Shown: positions 24,266-33,245 of the stretch, one piece after another
Layout: each line of letters starts with the position of its first letter
How positions within the stretch are numbered: the stretch's first letter is position 1
Origin: Puniceicoccales bacterium
GTDB lineage: Bacteria; Verrucomicrobiota; Verrucomicrobiia; Opitutales; UBA953
Reading direction: 5' to 3'
Assembly: GCA_031279675.1 (NCBI GenBank)
Contig: JAITIB010000038.1
Span: 1-37,165, forward strand
Length of the DNA: 37,165 nucleotides
The notes under the pieces: model-generated
What the model saw: only the letters and a program-made list of their open reading frames with translations
Databases searched by the model: none
Told to the model about the DNA's origin: nothing
Translations under genes and position numbers: made by a program

Positions 24266-26638
24266 ATGGGCATTTCATTCGTCCAGGACATTGCCATTGT
24301 GCTTCTCTCCGCGGGGATCGCGGGGGTGATCTGCCGTTACGCCGGGCTGTCCGTCGTGGTGGGCTACCTGCTGGCGGGCATCGTCATCGGGCCCAACACG
24401 CCTGTGGAGATGATCACGGACGAGGCGCGCATCAACGACCTGGCGCAGGTCGGGCTCGTGTTCGTGATGTTTGCGATCGGGCTGAACCTGGGCCTGACGA
24501 AGCTGGCGCGCATGGGCATGGGCGTGATCGTGGCGACGGGGCTGGGCGCGGTGTTCGTGTTCATGTTCACGCAATTGCTCGGGCAGGCGATGGGCTGGGA
24601 TTACAAGCAGAGCCTGTTCGCGGCGGCGATGCTGATGGTGTCGAGCTCGGCGGTGATCGCGAAGGTGCTCCAGGAGTTGCGCCTCACGCACAACAAGGTG
24701 GCGCAGAAGGCGATGGCGATAACGATTTGCGAGGACCTGGTGGCGGTGGCCATGCTGGCGATCCTGGCCTCCGTGGGCGGGGGGGACGGGGAGGGGTTCG
24801 CGGGTGCCTCGGCGGTGGGCGGCATGGGGAGCGCGTTCACGAAGATCAGCTCGTATGTGATTTTGATCCTCGCGGTGTGCCTGCTGGTGGTGCCGCGGTT
24901 GATGCGCCGGCTCGACATGTCGGGGGACCCGGAGTTGCGCACGGTGGGGATCTCGGGCGTGCTCCTGCTGCTGGCGGTGTGCGCGGCGCAGGCGGGTTTT
25001 TCCACGGCGCTGGGCGCGTTCCTGTTCGGGGCGATCATGGCGGAGCTGCCGCAGCGGGACTTTATCGAGAAGTCCTTCGAGAGCGTACGGAGCATTTTCA
25101 GCAGCCTCTTCTTCGTCTCGATCGGGATGATGGCGAGGCCGGGGGATCTGTTCAAGGCGGAGGTGCTGGCGCTGGTGTGCGTGCTGGTGTGCTTTGCGAT
25201 GTTTGTGCGCCCGCTCGCGTGCGGGTTCGCGCTCATGCTTGTGGGCGTGCCGCCGCATGAGGCGCGGCGCGGGGGGCTGCTGCTCACGCCCTTGGGCGAG
25301 TTCACCTTCATCATCGCGCAGGCGGCGATCGCGGAGAGGATTTTCCCGGGATATTTTTACCCCGTGGCCATCGCGCTCTCGGTGTGCACGGTGCTTTTCA
25401 CGCCGCTCGTGAACCGGTTCGCGGACCCGATCCTTGCCTTTGTCTCGCGGGTGGAGCCGCGGTGGGTTGCGCGCGCCCTGCTCGCCTATCACGCGTGGCT
25501 GGCGCAGATGGGGAGGCGTTTTTCACCGGGGGAAAACACGTGGCGGTTTGTGCGCCCGCGCCTGGCGCAGATTGCGGGCGAGATGCTGCTGGTGACGGGG
25601 CTGCTGGTTTTTTCAGGCCCGTTGTTGGCGAAGATCCAGGGCTGGGTTGACGGGGCGGCGGAGGGGGGCGGGGAGGGCACGGCGTTGTTGTCGTGGCTGG
25701 CGGCGGGGAAGTCGTTGCAGTGGCTCTTCTGGGGCGTTGTCGTCGGTGTGGTGCTGATGTTCCTCCTGTCCGTCGTGCGCAATGTGTGGGCGACCACGCC
25801 GGTTCTGGCCAAGGGGCTCGCCTCGCCCGCGTTGCCGCGCAAGATGATCGCCCAGGGCTTCAACGTGGTGGCGCTCGTGGTGCTCGGGTGCTGGCTTTAC
25901 TCCATTCTGCCGTTCGAGCTGGAGGCCGTTTCGCTGGGTGCGCGCGTGGCCATCCTCGCGGGCACGGCGGCGCTCGTGGCGATTTTCTCACGGCGCTTGA
26001 TTTACTGGCACAGTGCCTGGCGCGTCTCGATGGAGGCGGTCTTGTCGGGTGGCGCGCCGGTGGCGCCGGACAATGCGCACGCGGTGGCGCGGCAGCATCT
26101 GGACTTGGGTCTGGAGGCCTGGGCCATCCATTTGCAGGACTGCGTTCTTCCGGACAACGCCGCCTGCGCGGGCAAGCCGCTTTCGGAGCTTGCCATCCCG
26201 ACGCGGTTCGGGGGCTCCATCATTGAGATTGAGCGCAACGGGCACAGCGTCCTCACGCCCAAGCCGGACATGCAGCTTTATCCGGGCGACAAGGTGCTGT
26301 TGCTGGGGAAGGACTCCGAGCTTGCCGCCACGCGCAAGTTCCTTGAATCGAGGGCTCCCCAAGCGCCGTCCGACGAGACTTTTAACAGCGTCGTCCTGGA
26401 GTCGTGCCATGTGCGCAAGAGCCCGCACTCGGGCAGGCGTCTCGCGGAGTTGGGGATCACGCAGGCGACCGGCGTGCGCCTCGTTGGCATCCAGCGCGGC
26501 GCGGTGCGCATCACCAATCCGACGGGCTCGGACACGATCGAGGAGGGCGACCACCTGTTGCTGGTGGGGACGTTGGAACAGTCGCGGCGTTTCGCGCGAT
26601 GGCTGGACGGTGGCGCCCGGGAGCCTGCCGGGAACTGA
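24266..26638 (+). CDS. CPA2-type cation:proton antiporter with two C-terminal RCK_C domains
   Basis: Inner-membrane monovalent cation (K+ or Na+)/H+ antiporter of the CPA2/Kef group. The ATG at 24266 gives 790 residues; the track start is a TTG two codons earlier. The transporter core spans ~1-400 (VVGYLLAGIVIGPNTP, QVGLVFVMFAIGLNLGL, SSSAVIAKVLQEL, ALGAFLFGAIMAEL, LTPLGEFTFIIAQ). More membrane helices follow at ~440-590, beyond the usual core. Two cytosolic RCK_C (TrkA_C) domains come at ~625-695 (LQDCVLPDNAACAGKPLSEL, LYPGDKVLLLGK) and ~705-785 (VVLESCHVRKSPHSGRRL, IEEGDHLLLVGT). No NAD-binding RCK_N (Rossmann) domain is present, so ligand control would be through RCK_C only. It converges with thrC, with a 10-nt gap. 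Confidence 0.92.
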   Translation: MGISFVQDIAIVLLSAGIAGVICRYAGLSVVVGYLLAGIVIGPNTPVEMITDEARINDLAQVGLVFVMFAIGLNLGLTKLARMGMGVIVATGLGAVFVFMFTQLLGQAMGWDYKQSLFAAAMLMVSSSAVIAKVLQELRLTHNKVAQKAMAITICEDLVAVAMLAILASVGGGDGEGFAGASAVGGMGSAFTKISSYVILILAVCLLVVPRLMRRLDMSGDPELRTVGISGVLLLLAVCAAQAGFSTALGAFLFGAIMAELPQRDFIEKSFESVRSIFSSLFFVSIGMMARPGDLFKAEVLALVCVLVCFAMFVRPLACGFALMLVGVPPHEARRGGLLLTPLGEFTFIIAQAAIAERIFPGYFYPVAIALSVCTVLFTPLVNRFADPILAFVSRVEPRWVARALLAYHAWLAQMGRRFSPGENTWRFVRPRLAQIAGEMLLVTGLLVFSGPLLAKIQGWVDGAAEGGGEGTALLSWLAAGKSLQWLFWGVVVGVVLMFLLSVVRNVWATTPVLAKGLASPALPRKMIAQGFNVVALVVLGCWLYSILPFELEAVSLGARVAILAGTAALVAIFSRRLIYWHSAWRVSMEAVLSGGAPVAPDNAHAVARQHLDLGLEAWAIHLQDCVLPDNAACAGKPLSELAIPTRFGGSIIEIERNGHSVLTPKPDMQLYPGDKVLLLGKDSELAATRKFLESRAPQAPSDETFNSVVLESCHVRKSPHSGRRLAELGITQATGVRLVGIQRGAVRITNPTGSDTIEEGDHLLLVGTLEQSRRFARWLDGGAREPAGN

Positions 26639-26648
26639 GCGCGTTACC

Positions 26649-28043
26649 TTACGCCTGTTGCAAGGCCGCCGTGATTGCGGCGCGAACGGCATCCGCGTCC
26701 GCCGGCAGCACCTTTTTCGCGATGCGTCGCAGCCTCAATTCGTCCAGTGCGGCGTGCGTGGGCTTTTCCCCGGTGATCTCGGCGATGATTTCCGGGAACT
26801 TTGCCGGGTGCGCCGTCGCGAGCACGACGGTGCGCATGTCCGGGCGCACGGCTGCGAACGCGCACGCGGTGTGCGGGTCGATCAGGCAGCCGGCGCGTTC
26901 GTAAGCGCCCTGGATCTGGAGGCGCAGCGCGGCATCGTCGCATGTCGTGGCGCGCAGCCCGGCCCCTGCCGTCCCGTCGCCGGGGGCGAGCGTGAGCGCG
27001 CCGTCGCGGCCCAGTGTTTCGAGCGCGGCGCGCAGGCGCGCGCCGTCGCCGTCAAAGTGCCACCATAGCCAGCGTTCAAAATTGGAGGCCTGCTGGATGT
27101 CCATCGAGGGCGCGAGGCTGGGTGTGACCGGGCCGGGGCGGTAAACGCCTTTTTGGAAAAAATCGGCGACGACGGCATTGACGTTCGTGGCGGCGCAGAA
27201 GCGCAGCCCGGGCACGCCCATCCGTCCGAGCATCCAGCCGGCGAGCACGTTGCCAAAGTTGCCGGTCGGGACGATGAATTCGAGCGGGTTTGCCTCGCTG
27301 GCGTTGAGCCTCAGCGCGGCGTCCAAGTAATAAACGCACTGCGCGAGGATGCGGGCGATGTTGATGGAGTTGACGGGCGTGAGGGCGTGCGCGGTGGCGA
27401 ACGGGGTGTCGGCGAGGATGGTTTTGACGATGGCCTGCGCGTCGTCGAAGCTGCCTCGCACGGCGAGGGCGTGGACGTGGGGCGAGCCTGTGCACGCGAT
27501 CTGGCGTTCCTGCAGCGCGCTGACGCGGCCCTCGGGGTAGAGGATGAAGCTGTGGATGCCCTTGTCCGCGGGCACTCCGTGGATGGCGGCGGAGCCGGTG
27601 TCGCCGGAGGTGGCGCAGAGAATGTTCAGGGGGCGGGCGGTGGCGTGGAGGTTGCGCGCGTAAAGCTGGCCGAGGAGCTGAAGCGGGAAGTCCTTGAATG
27701 CGAGTGTGGGGCCGTGAAAGAGCTCAAGGAGGTAAAGGGGGGCGCCGCCGCTGTCCTCCCCGTCCTCGCGGCCCAGTTCGGTGAGCGGTGCGACGGGCGA
27801 GGGAAAGCCGTCATAGGCGCGCTCGACGCAGTCGCGCAGCTCGCAGTCGGGGATGTCGGTGGCGAAGTGTGCAAGGAAGGCGTGCGCGAGGGTGGAGTAT
27901 CCGAGCCCGCGCCAGTCTTCGAGTTTCCCGGACAGGTCGGGCAGTGTTTCCGGGACAAACAGCCCGCCGTCGGACGCGATGCCCTTCATGACGGCTTCGT
28001 TGAATGTGGCGGTATCCCCGCCGCGTGTGCTGATGTATTTCAT
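26649..28043 (-). CDS. thrC: Threonine synthase
   Basis: PLP enzyme that converts O-phosphohomoserine to threonine; 464 residues, about the normal length for the E. coli-like form. N-terminus MKYISTRG, then AVMKGIASDGGLFVPE. The PLP-binding Lys is in GPTLAFKDFPLQLLG (Lys117). CATSGDTGSAA and PTGNFGNVLAGW are the phosphate- and substrate-contacting loops. It is the last gene of a minus-strand group after hpnH and glgA, 47 nt downstream of glgA. The function is unrelated to its two neighbours, so the grouping may reflect transcription rather than pathway. Confidence 0.95.
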   Translation of the reverse strand: MKYISTRGGDTATFNEAVMKGIASDGGLFVPETLPDLSGKLEDWRGLGYSTLAHAFLAHFATDIPDCELRDCVERAYDGFPSPVAPLTELGREDGEDSGGAPLYLLELFHGPTLAFKDFPLQLLGQLYARNLHATARPLNILCATSGDTGSAAIHGVPADKGIHSFILYPEGRVSALQERQIACTGSPHVHALAVRGSFDDAQAIVKTILADTPFATAHALTPVNSINIARILAQCVYYLDAALRLNASEANPLEFIVPTGNFGNVLAGWMLGRMGVPGLRFCAATNVNAVVADFFQKGVYRPGPVTPSLAPSMDIQQASNFERWLWWHFDGDGARLRAALETLGRDGALTLAPGDGTAGAGLRATTCDDAALRLQIQGAYERAGCLIDPHTACAFAAVRPDMRTVVLATAHPAKFPEIIAEITGEKPTHAALDELRLRRIAKKVLPADADAVRAAITAALQQA

Positions 28044-28090
28044 GTTAATAATCGGGTGTTAATTTTGGGAAGGAAATGAATGTCGTCCGT

Positions 28091-29602
28091 TTATTGGACC
28101 AGTCCTCCGTCCGCCGCAACACTTCCCTTGCGGGCGGCGATGGCGTCGCGGTAAACGCCCTCGTAACGGGCCGCGGAGCGCGTCCAGGAGAAGTCCCGCG
28201 CCATTGCGTTGCGGCGCAGGCGGGCAAAGTCGGCGGCGTTGTCGTAATAGAGCTGGAGGGCGCGGATGATGGCGTTGCGCAGCGCGCCCGCGGTGGCGTC
28301 GTAAAAGAGAACGCCCGTGCCGGTGGCGCCGGCGGACGCGTCGGCGTTTGTGCGCGGCGGCATCCAGTCCTGGACGGTGTCGGCGAGCCCGCCGGTGGCG
28401 TGCGCGACGGGGAGTGCGCCGTAGCGCATGGAATACATCTGGTTGAGCCCGCACGGCTCGAAGCGGCTTGGCATGAGGAAGAAGTCGGACGCCGCCTCGA
28501 TTTGGTGCGCGAGCGCGTTGTCGAACCCGATCCGGACGGCGCACTTGTCCGGGTGGCTCCGTGCCAGCCACAGGTATTGTTCCTCAAGCCATTGCTCCCC
28601 TTTGCCGAGCAGGACGATCTGCATGTGCGCGCGCGCGAGCAGGTCGGGGAGGATCGTGGCGAGCAGGTCGAGCCCCTTCTGGTCGTAGAGGCGGGCGACG
28701 ACGCCGAAGAGCGGCACGGCGGGATTCTCCCGGAGGGCGAGCCGGCGTTGGAGCGCGGCCTTGCACACCGCTTTTCCGGAGAGGTCCGCGGCGGAAAAGC
28801 GGGCTGGCAGGTGCGCATCCGTTTCCGGGTTCCAGCTGGTGGTGTCCATGCCGTTGAGGATGCCGGAGAGGTCGGTGCTCCGGTGGCGCAGCACGGGGTC
28901 GAGGCCGAATCCGTGGGCGGGTGTCTGGATTTCGCGCGCGTAGGTGGGGCTGACGGTGGTCAGCTTGGTCGCGTGGTAGATCGCGCCCTTCATCAGATTG
29001 ATGCCGCCGAGGCATTCGAGATTGTCGGCGGTGTCCAGCCAGCCGGGCAGGTGCAGGTAGCGCAGGATGTCCTTCGGGGCGAGTCCCTGGTGTTGCAAAT
29101 TATGGATGGTGAAAAGCGTCGCGGCCCGCCCAATCGGCGTGGCGCGGCGCGTGGTGTTGAGGACGACGGGCGCGAGGGCGGCGGGCCAGTCGTGCGCGTG
29201 CACGATCCCGGGGATCCATCCTGTTTGCAGGCAGAAATCGAGCGCGGCGACCGTCAGGAATGCAAATCGGTAGGCGTCCGCCGGGAAGGTCGTGTAGATG
29301 GAGGGCGAGCCAAAGTGCGCGTTGTATTCAACGAGGTGGACGCGCGCCGCGGTGCCCTCGAACGGAGCCGTCCACACGCGGCAAAACAGGGTTTCGCGCG
29401 GCGAGAGGTGCACGGCCACGGGATGCGGATGCGGCGTCCAGCCGTTTTCCGTGGCGAGCGGGGCGGTGCCGTAGCGTGGCAGCACGATGCGCACGTCATG
29501 CCCGGCGCCCGCGAGTGTTTTGCCCAGCGAGGCGACCGCGTCCCCGAGTCCGCCTGTCTTGGCGAACGGTGCGAGTTCGGAGCTGAGCATGAGGATTTTC
29601 AT
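28091..29602 (-). CDS. glgA: Glycogen synthase (ADP-glucose type, GT5)
   Basis: Transfers glucose from ADP-glucose to the growing alpha-1,4-glucan in the cytosol; 503 residues from the ATG at 29602 (MKILMLSSEL). KTGGLGDA (15-22) is the GT5 substrate-binding motif. The C-terminal half has FEPCGLNQMYSMRYGALPVAHATGGLADTV, the GT-B nucleotide-sugar site. The start overlaps the hpnH stop (ATGA), so translation is probably coupled. No glgB, glgC or glgP is next to it. Confidence 0.95.
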   Translation of the reverse strand: MKILMLSSELAPFAKTGGLGDAVASLGKTLAGAGHDVRIVLPRYGTAPLATENGWTPHPHPVAVHLSPRETLFCRVWTAPFEGTAARVHLVEYNAHFGSPSIYTTFPADAYRFAFLTVAALDFCLQTGWIPGIVHAHDWPAALAPVVLNTTRRATPIGRAATLFTIHNLQHQGLAPKDILRYLHLPGWLDTADNLECLGGINLMKGAIYHATKLTTVSPTYAREIQTPAHGFGLDPVLRHRSTDLSGILNGMDTTSWNPETDAHLPARFSAADLSGKAVCKAALQRRLALRENPAVPLFGVVARLYDQKGLDLLATILPDLLARAHMQIVLLGKGEQWLEEQYLWLARSHPDKCAVRIGFDNALAHQIEAASDFFLMPSRFEPCGLNQMYSMRYGALPVAHATGGLADTVQDWMPPRTNADASAGATGTGVLFYDATAGALRNAIIRALQLYYDNAADFARLRRNAMARDFSWTRSAARYEGVYRDAIAARKGSVAADGGLVQ

Positions 29603-30717
29603 CGGGGTGCGTGCGCGTTGCAAGGCGGACTCCCGCTTGCGTCCGCGCCTGCGGTGGCGTCCGCGGGAAGGGGGGGCATGGGCGAATCCGGGTCCTCGCC
29701 GTTGTCGTCAAAGTTGTGTTTTTCGGCGTGGAGGTGGCGCAGCAGCCCTCGCGGCGAGAATGTGTCGCGCACCGATGTTGCCTCGTAACCGCAGTGCACC
29801 ATGCAGTTGCGGCAGCGCGATTCCCCGCTGCGTTGTCCGTAGCGGTCCCAGGGCGTCTCGTCCATGAGTTCGCGGAACGTGCGCACGTAGCCGTCGGAGA
29901 GCAGGTAGCAGGGTTTTTGCCAGCCGAAGACGTTGTAGGTTGGCGTCCCCCACGGGGTGCAGTCGTAGTCGCGTTTCCCGAGGAGGAATGCGACGAAGTT
30001 GGGCGACAGGTTCAGTTTCCAGTGTTTTTTTCCGCGCGAGAATATTTTTTTAAACAGCAGGGTCGTGCGTTCGCGGCTGAGGAAAATCTCCTGCGAGGGC
30101 GCCTTCGGGTAGGCGTAGCCCGGCGAGACCATCATGTCGTCCACGCCCAGGCGCATCATCTCGTCAAAGAACAGCCGCACGCGGCGGGGGTCGGCGGAGT
30201 TGAACAGTGTCGTGTTCGTCGTCACGCGGAAGCCCAGTTTGACGGCCTTGGCGATGGCCTCGCTTGCGATCTTGAACGTCCCTTTGCGCGCCACCGCGTG
30301 GTCGTGCTCCGCCTCAAGCCCGTCCATGTGGACGGAGAATGTCAGCTGTTTGTGCGGTTTGAACGCGTCAATCTTGCGCCCGAGCAACAATGCGTTGGTG
30401 CACAGGTAAAGGTAGCGGCCCTGGGCGATCAGCCCATCCACGATCGCGTTGATTTCCGGGTGCAGCAACGGTTCCCCGCCCGCAATGGAGACCATGGGCG
30501 CGCCGCACTCCCGCGCCGCCGCGAGGGCCTGCGCGGGCGACACGCATTTTTTCAGGAGATGGTCGGGATACTGGATCTTGCCGCATCCCTCGCACGTCAG
30601 GTTGCACCGGAATAGTGGTTCCAGCATGAGCACGAGCGGGTAGCGGTTTTGCCCGCGGAGCTTTTTCCCCATAACGTAGGACGCCACCTTGAACATTTGC
30701 GAAACTGGGACTCCCAT
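29599..30717 (-). CDS. hpnH: HpnH-type radical SAM protein (adenosyl-hopene synthesis)
   Basis: A protein of 372 residues from the ATG at 30717 (MGVPVSQMFKVASYV); the upstream 51 residues of the track ORF are low-complexity and rejected. The radical SAM cluster motif CNLTCEGC (Cys38, Cys42, Cys45) lies in YPLVLMLEPLFRCNLTCEGCGKIQYP, a near-signature of HpnH. MVSIAGGEPLLHPEI is the SAM-binding GGE motif. A C-terminal Cys-rich part (CRNCMVHCGYE) is followed by a loose Pro/Ala tail. HpnH attaches adenosine to hopene at the start of extended hopanoid synthesis. No squalene-hopene cyclase or other hpn gene is in the window, so the pathway is inferred from this gene alone. Its last four bases overlap the start of glgA. 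Confidence 0.9.
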   Translation of the reverse strand: MGVPVSQMFKVASYVMGKKLRGQNRYPLVLMLEPLFRCNLTCEGCGKIQYPDHLLKKCVSPAQALAAARECGAPMVSIAGGEPLLHPEINAIVDGLIAQGRYLYLCTNALLLGRKIDAFKPHKQLTFSVHMDGLEAEHDHAVARKGTFKIASEAIAKAVKLGFRVTTNTTLFNSADPRRVRLFFDEMMRLGVDDMMVSPGYAYPKAPSQEIFLSRERTTLLFKKIFSRGKKHWKLNLSPNFVAFLLGKRDYDCTPWGTPTYNVFGWQKPCYLLSDGYVRTFRELMDETPWDRYGQRSGESRCRNCMVHCGYEATSVRDTFSPRGLLRHLHAEKHNFDDNGEDPDSPMPPLPADATAGADASGSPPCNAHAPR

Positions 30718-30896
30718 AAAAAGTGGGGGCAGGGTTCGCGAAAGCCCCCCCCCTGTCAAGCCATGCCTGCCCGCCGCCGGGGCCTGTCTTTCCCTCCATG
30801 CTTCCCGCCGTTTTTTTATCCTGTTCAAACTCCCCCCCGTCCCCATCCTCCCCCTTTCCCTTATTAACAAAACAACGACCCGAGCACTGCCACGCC

Positions 30897-31877
30897 ATGA
30901 AATCTGACGCCACCTGCCCCGTCCGCCACTTCCTCAAGGAAACCGACTTCACGCCTGTCGAGATCCAGTCTGTCTTTGCCACCGCCAGCGAAATGAAGGC
31001 CCGCCGTGGCGCCCCGTCCCCTGCGCGCCTCCCCCTCGCCCGCCAATCCTGGGGGCTGCTCTTTTTCAAAAAAAGCACCCGCACCCGTGTCTCCTTCCAA
31101 GTCGGCGTGCATGAGCTTGGCGGGCAGCCCGTGATGCTCAACGCCGATGAGCTCCAGCTTTCCCGTGGCGAGACCACCGCCGACACCGCCCGCGTCCTCT
31201 CGCGCTACCTCCACGGTCTTGTCATCCGTTGCTACGAGCACGGGCTCCTTGAGGAGGTCGCGCAACTGGGCACCGTCCCCGTGGTCAACGCCCTGAGCGA
31301 TTATCTCCATCCCTGCCAGATTTACACCGATTTCTTCACCCTTGCCGAACGCTGGAGCAACGCGACACCAGCGCGCCACCTTGAGTCGCTCAAGGGGCGC
31401 AAAATCGCCTTCCTTGGCGACACCGCCTGCAACATGGCCAATTCCCTCATCCTTGGCGGCGCCCTGCTTGGCGTCCAGGTCGCCCTCGCCGGTCCTTCCG
31501 GCTATGAGCCCGCTGCCGGGATTCGCGCCCAGCTCCAGCGCGACGGGCTCGCGCCCACCTGGCATTTCACGCAAGACCCTGTCGAGGCAGTCCGTGGCGC
31601 CGACATGGTCTGCACCGATGTCTGGGTGAGCATGGGCATGGAGTCCGAAAAGGCCGCCCGCCTGAGCCAAATGCAACCCTATCAGGTGAATGCCCCGCTC
31701 ATGCGCGCCGCCAGGCCCGGCGCCTATTTCATGCACTGCCTGCCCGCGCACGCGGGGGAGGAAGTTGCCGAGGAGGTCCTTGAAAGTCCCGCAAGCATTG
31801 TCTTTGATCAGGCCGAAAACCGCCTTCATGTCCAAAAGGCCATCCTTGCCCACCTCGCCCGTCCGCCCGCGGTTTGA
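30897..31877 (+). CDS. argF: Ornithine carbamoyltransferase
   Basis: Makes citrulline from ornithine and carbamoyl phosphate (arginine synthesis), cytosolic trimer. 326 residues from the ATG at 30897 (MKSDATCPVRH); the in-frame upstream part of the track ORF is Pro-rich leader. Carbamoyl phosphate contacts: STRTR (60-64), HPCQ (138-141) and HCLP (280-283). The ornithine-side SMG loop is present (TDVWVSMGMESE). These distinguish it from the acetylornithine enzyme. Codons end mainly in C. It is divergent from hpnH across a ~180-bp gap with a Pro/Cys-codon-like C-rich leader and no clear promoter. Confidence 0.95.
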   Translation: MKSDATCPVRHFLKETDFTPVEIQSVFATASEMKARRGAPSPARLPLARQSWGLLFFKKSTRTRVSFQVGVHELGGQPVMLNADELQLSRGETTADTARVLSRYLHGLVIRCYEHGLLEEVAQLGTVPVVNALSDYLHPCQIYTDFFTLAERWSNATPARHLESLKGRKIAFLGDTACNMANSLILGGALLGVQVALAGPSGYEPAAGIRAQLQRDGLAPTWHFTQDPVEAVRGADMVCTDVWVSMGMESEKAARLSQMQPYQVNAPLMRAARPGAYFMHCLPAHAGEEVAEEVLESPASIVFDQAENRLHVQKAILAHLARPPAV

Positions 31878-31880
31878 CGA

Positions 31881-31907
31881 CGAGGGCAAGATTTGGTCTT
31901 GCCTTCG
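31881..31907 (+). terminator. Hairpin after argF, possible terminator
   Basis: CGAGGGCAAGA and TCTTGCCTTCG form an 11-bp stem (one G-U pair) with a 5-nt loop, starting 4 nt after the argF stop. It lacks a following T-run, so it may be an RNA-stabilising hairpin or a factor-dependent end. Confidence 0.5.
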
Positions 31908-31950
31908 CTCCGCCGCATGGTTCAAGTGTCGTCCCGATATTATTAGGCAA

Positions 31951-31992
31951 GGAATTACGACAATAAAGAAGGGAATTACGACAATGAAAATC
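31951..31992 (+). repeat. 21-bp tandem duplication at the PEP-CTERM gene start
   Basis: GGAATTACGACAAT occurs at 31951-31964 and again at 31972-31985, exactly 21 bp apart. The second copy carries the ATG start codon; the first has ATA at the same place. Each copy has a purine-rich AAGG just upstream that could serve as a Shine-Dalgarno sequence. The period is in frame. Confidence 0.85.
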
Positions 31993-33177
31993 CATGGATT
32001 CAGCCATGCCCTCCCCAGGGCATTTTTCCAAAGTGCGGGGAACCCCTCCCGCGTTAAACATCGTGTCAACGGTATCTCCCCGGCGCGCCATCAGGAAGGA
32101 GGCACTGCGGCAATGCTTGTCACAACCACCGTGGCTTTGCTCGGCGCCTTCGCTCCCCACGCCACTGCGGGTGGGCCGGGCAGTGGCCCGCTGGATGTTG
32201 CCGCGGGCACGACGACGGCAATCAACACGACCCAGGTGTATAATTCCATCGCAATCCACGATGGAAGTGCGCTGACGGTTGGCTCGGGTGGCAACGTTGA
32301 TGTTGCTGGCGGTATTTCATCCTCGGGGGAGCTCCAAGTCCTCGGGGGTGGATACTTGGAATCGGGGCCCGTTTACAACGGACACGCTTACGTGGGCACC
32401 CAACCCGCCTCCATCCTCATTTCCGGTGCCGGGAGCAAAATGGTGGTAAATTATTGGAGTCACGGCACTAATCCGGCCTCGCCCGGCACGGTACCCTATG
32501 ACGATGGAAGCATGTATGGCGGTCGTGATCTGCCCGGCACCATCACGATCTCCGACGGCGGGAAACTTGAGATACTGGGAGCGGGATGGGGAGCTGACTT
32601 CAGCAATTATGGTCCCCGTGTGCCCGGACTTTATCTTGGCGGTTCCCCGTGGGCGGCGATGTCGGTGGGGACGGCGGGCGAACTCAACGGGGACGGTGGT
32701 TTCATCCACAGCAACGTCTTCGTTTATGATCTCGGCATTGTTTCTCCCGGAGATCCCGGCGCGGCCAATTCCACGGGCACGATCAACATCACCGGGGGCG
32801 GTAACCTCACGTTCAATGGCGGCCAGTTCAACGTGGACGTGAAGAATCCAGGCGAGGGCGACCGGCTCAATTTTACCGAAGGGGGCAACCTGACATTTGC
32901 AAATCCCATCGTGCTCAAGCTCTGGCTCGCGCAGGAAGTCATCGACGCGGGCGTGTTTGACGTGAACGTGGTCATGGGCGCGGACAGCATCGTCGGGTTT
33001 GACCAAAGCCATGTCAGCGTGGCGGGTTTGGATTCAGGCTGGACCGTGGACTTCCTCGTGACAAACGGCACAGGCACGCTTCGGGGCACCTTCGTTCCCG
33101 AACCCTCCACCTATGCCCTCTGGGGTGGCGTCGCCAGTCTTCTTGGCGCGTTGTGCCTGCGCCGCCGCAAGCGTTAG
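31984..33177 (+). CDS. PEP-CTERM sorting domain protein
   Basis: A protein of 397 residues from the ATG at 31984 (MKIHGFSHALPRAFF), preceded at a suitable distance by AAGG. The N-terminus is long and basic before the hydrophobic segment at ~43-58 (AMLVTTTVALLGAFAP), so it is a signal peptide with an extended n-region. Residues ~65-360 are a Gly/Thr/Asn/Ser-rich beta-helix-type passenger with repeated short strands (for example TINITGGGNLTFNGGQFNV and GTITISDGGKLEILGAG). The C-terminus is FVPEPSTYALWGGVASLLG followed by CLRRRKR, a PEP-CTERM tail for exosortase sorting. Likely a surface-exposed structural or extracellular polysaccharide-associated protein; no enzyme motif seen. The track start at 31690 overlaps argF in another frame and is wrong. 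Confidence 0.9.
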   Translation: MKIHGFSHALPRAFFQSAGNPSRVKHRVNGISPARHQEGGTAAMLVTTTVALLGAFAPHATAGGPGSGPLDVAAGTTTAINTTQVYNSIAIHDGSALTVGSGGNVDVAGGISSSGELQVLGGGYLESGPVYNGHAYVGTQPASILISGAGSKMVVNYWSHGTNPASPGTVPYDDGSMYGGRDLPGTITISDGGKLEILGAGWGADFSNYGPRVPGLYLGGSPWAAMSVGTAGELNGDGGFIHSNVFVYDLGIVSPGDPGAANSTGTINITGGGNLTFNGGQFNVDVKNPGEGDRLNFTEGGNLTFANPIVLKLWLAQEVIDAGVFDVNVVMGADSIVGFDQSHVSVAGLDSGWTVDFLVTNGTGTLRGTFVPEPSTYALWGGVASLLGALCLRRRKR

Positions 33178-33205
33178 CCCGCCGCACACAGGTTCTTATT
33201 GAAAC

Positions 33206-33237
33206 AGGCCGGGGCATCCGCCCTGGCCTTGTTTTTT
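33206..33237 (+). terminator. Rho-independent terminator after the PEP-CTERM gene
   Basis: AGGCCGGGGC and GCCCTGGCCT form a 10-bp stem with one G-U pair and a 4-nt loop, followed by TGTTTTTT. It sits between the convergent PEP-CTERM and OleB-like genes. The other strand also has a short T-run (CTGTTTC), so it may work weakly in both directions. Confidence 0.85.
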
Positions 33238-33245
33238 GCAAACGC

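Noticed and set aside
28076-29788. 570-aa plus-strand ORF
   Set aside because: Antisense to glgA and the end of hpnH, both of which have strong family motifs.
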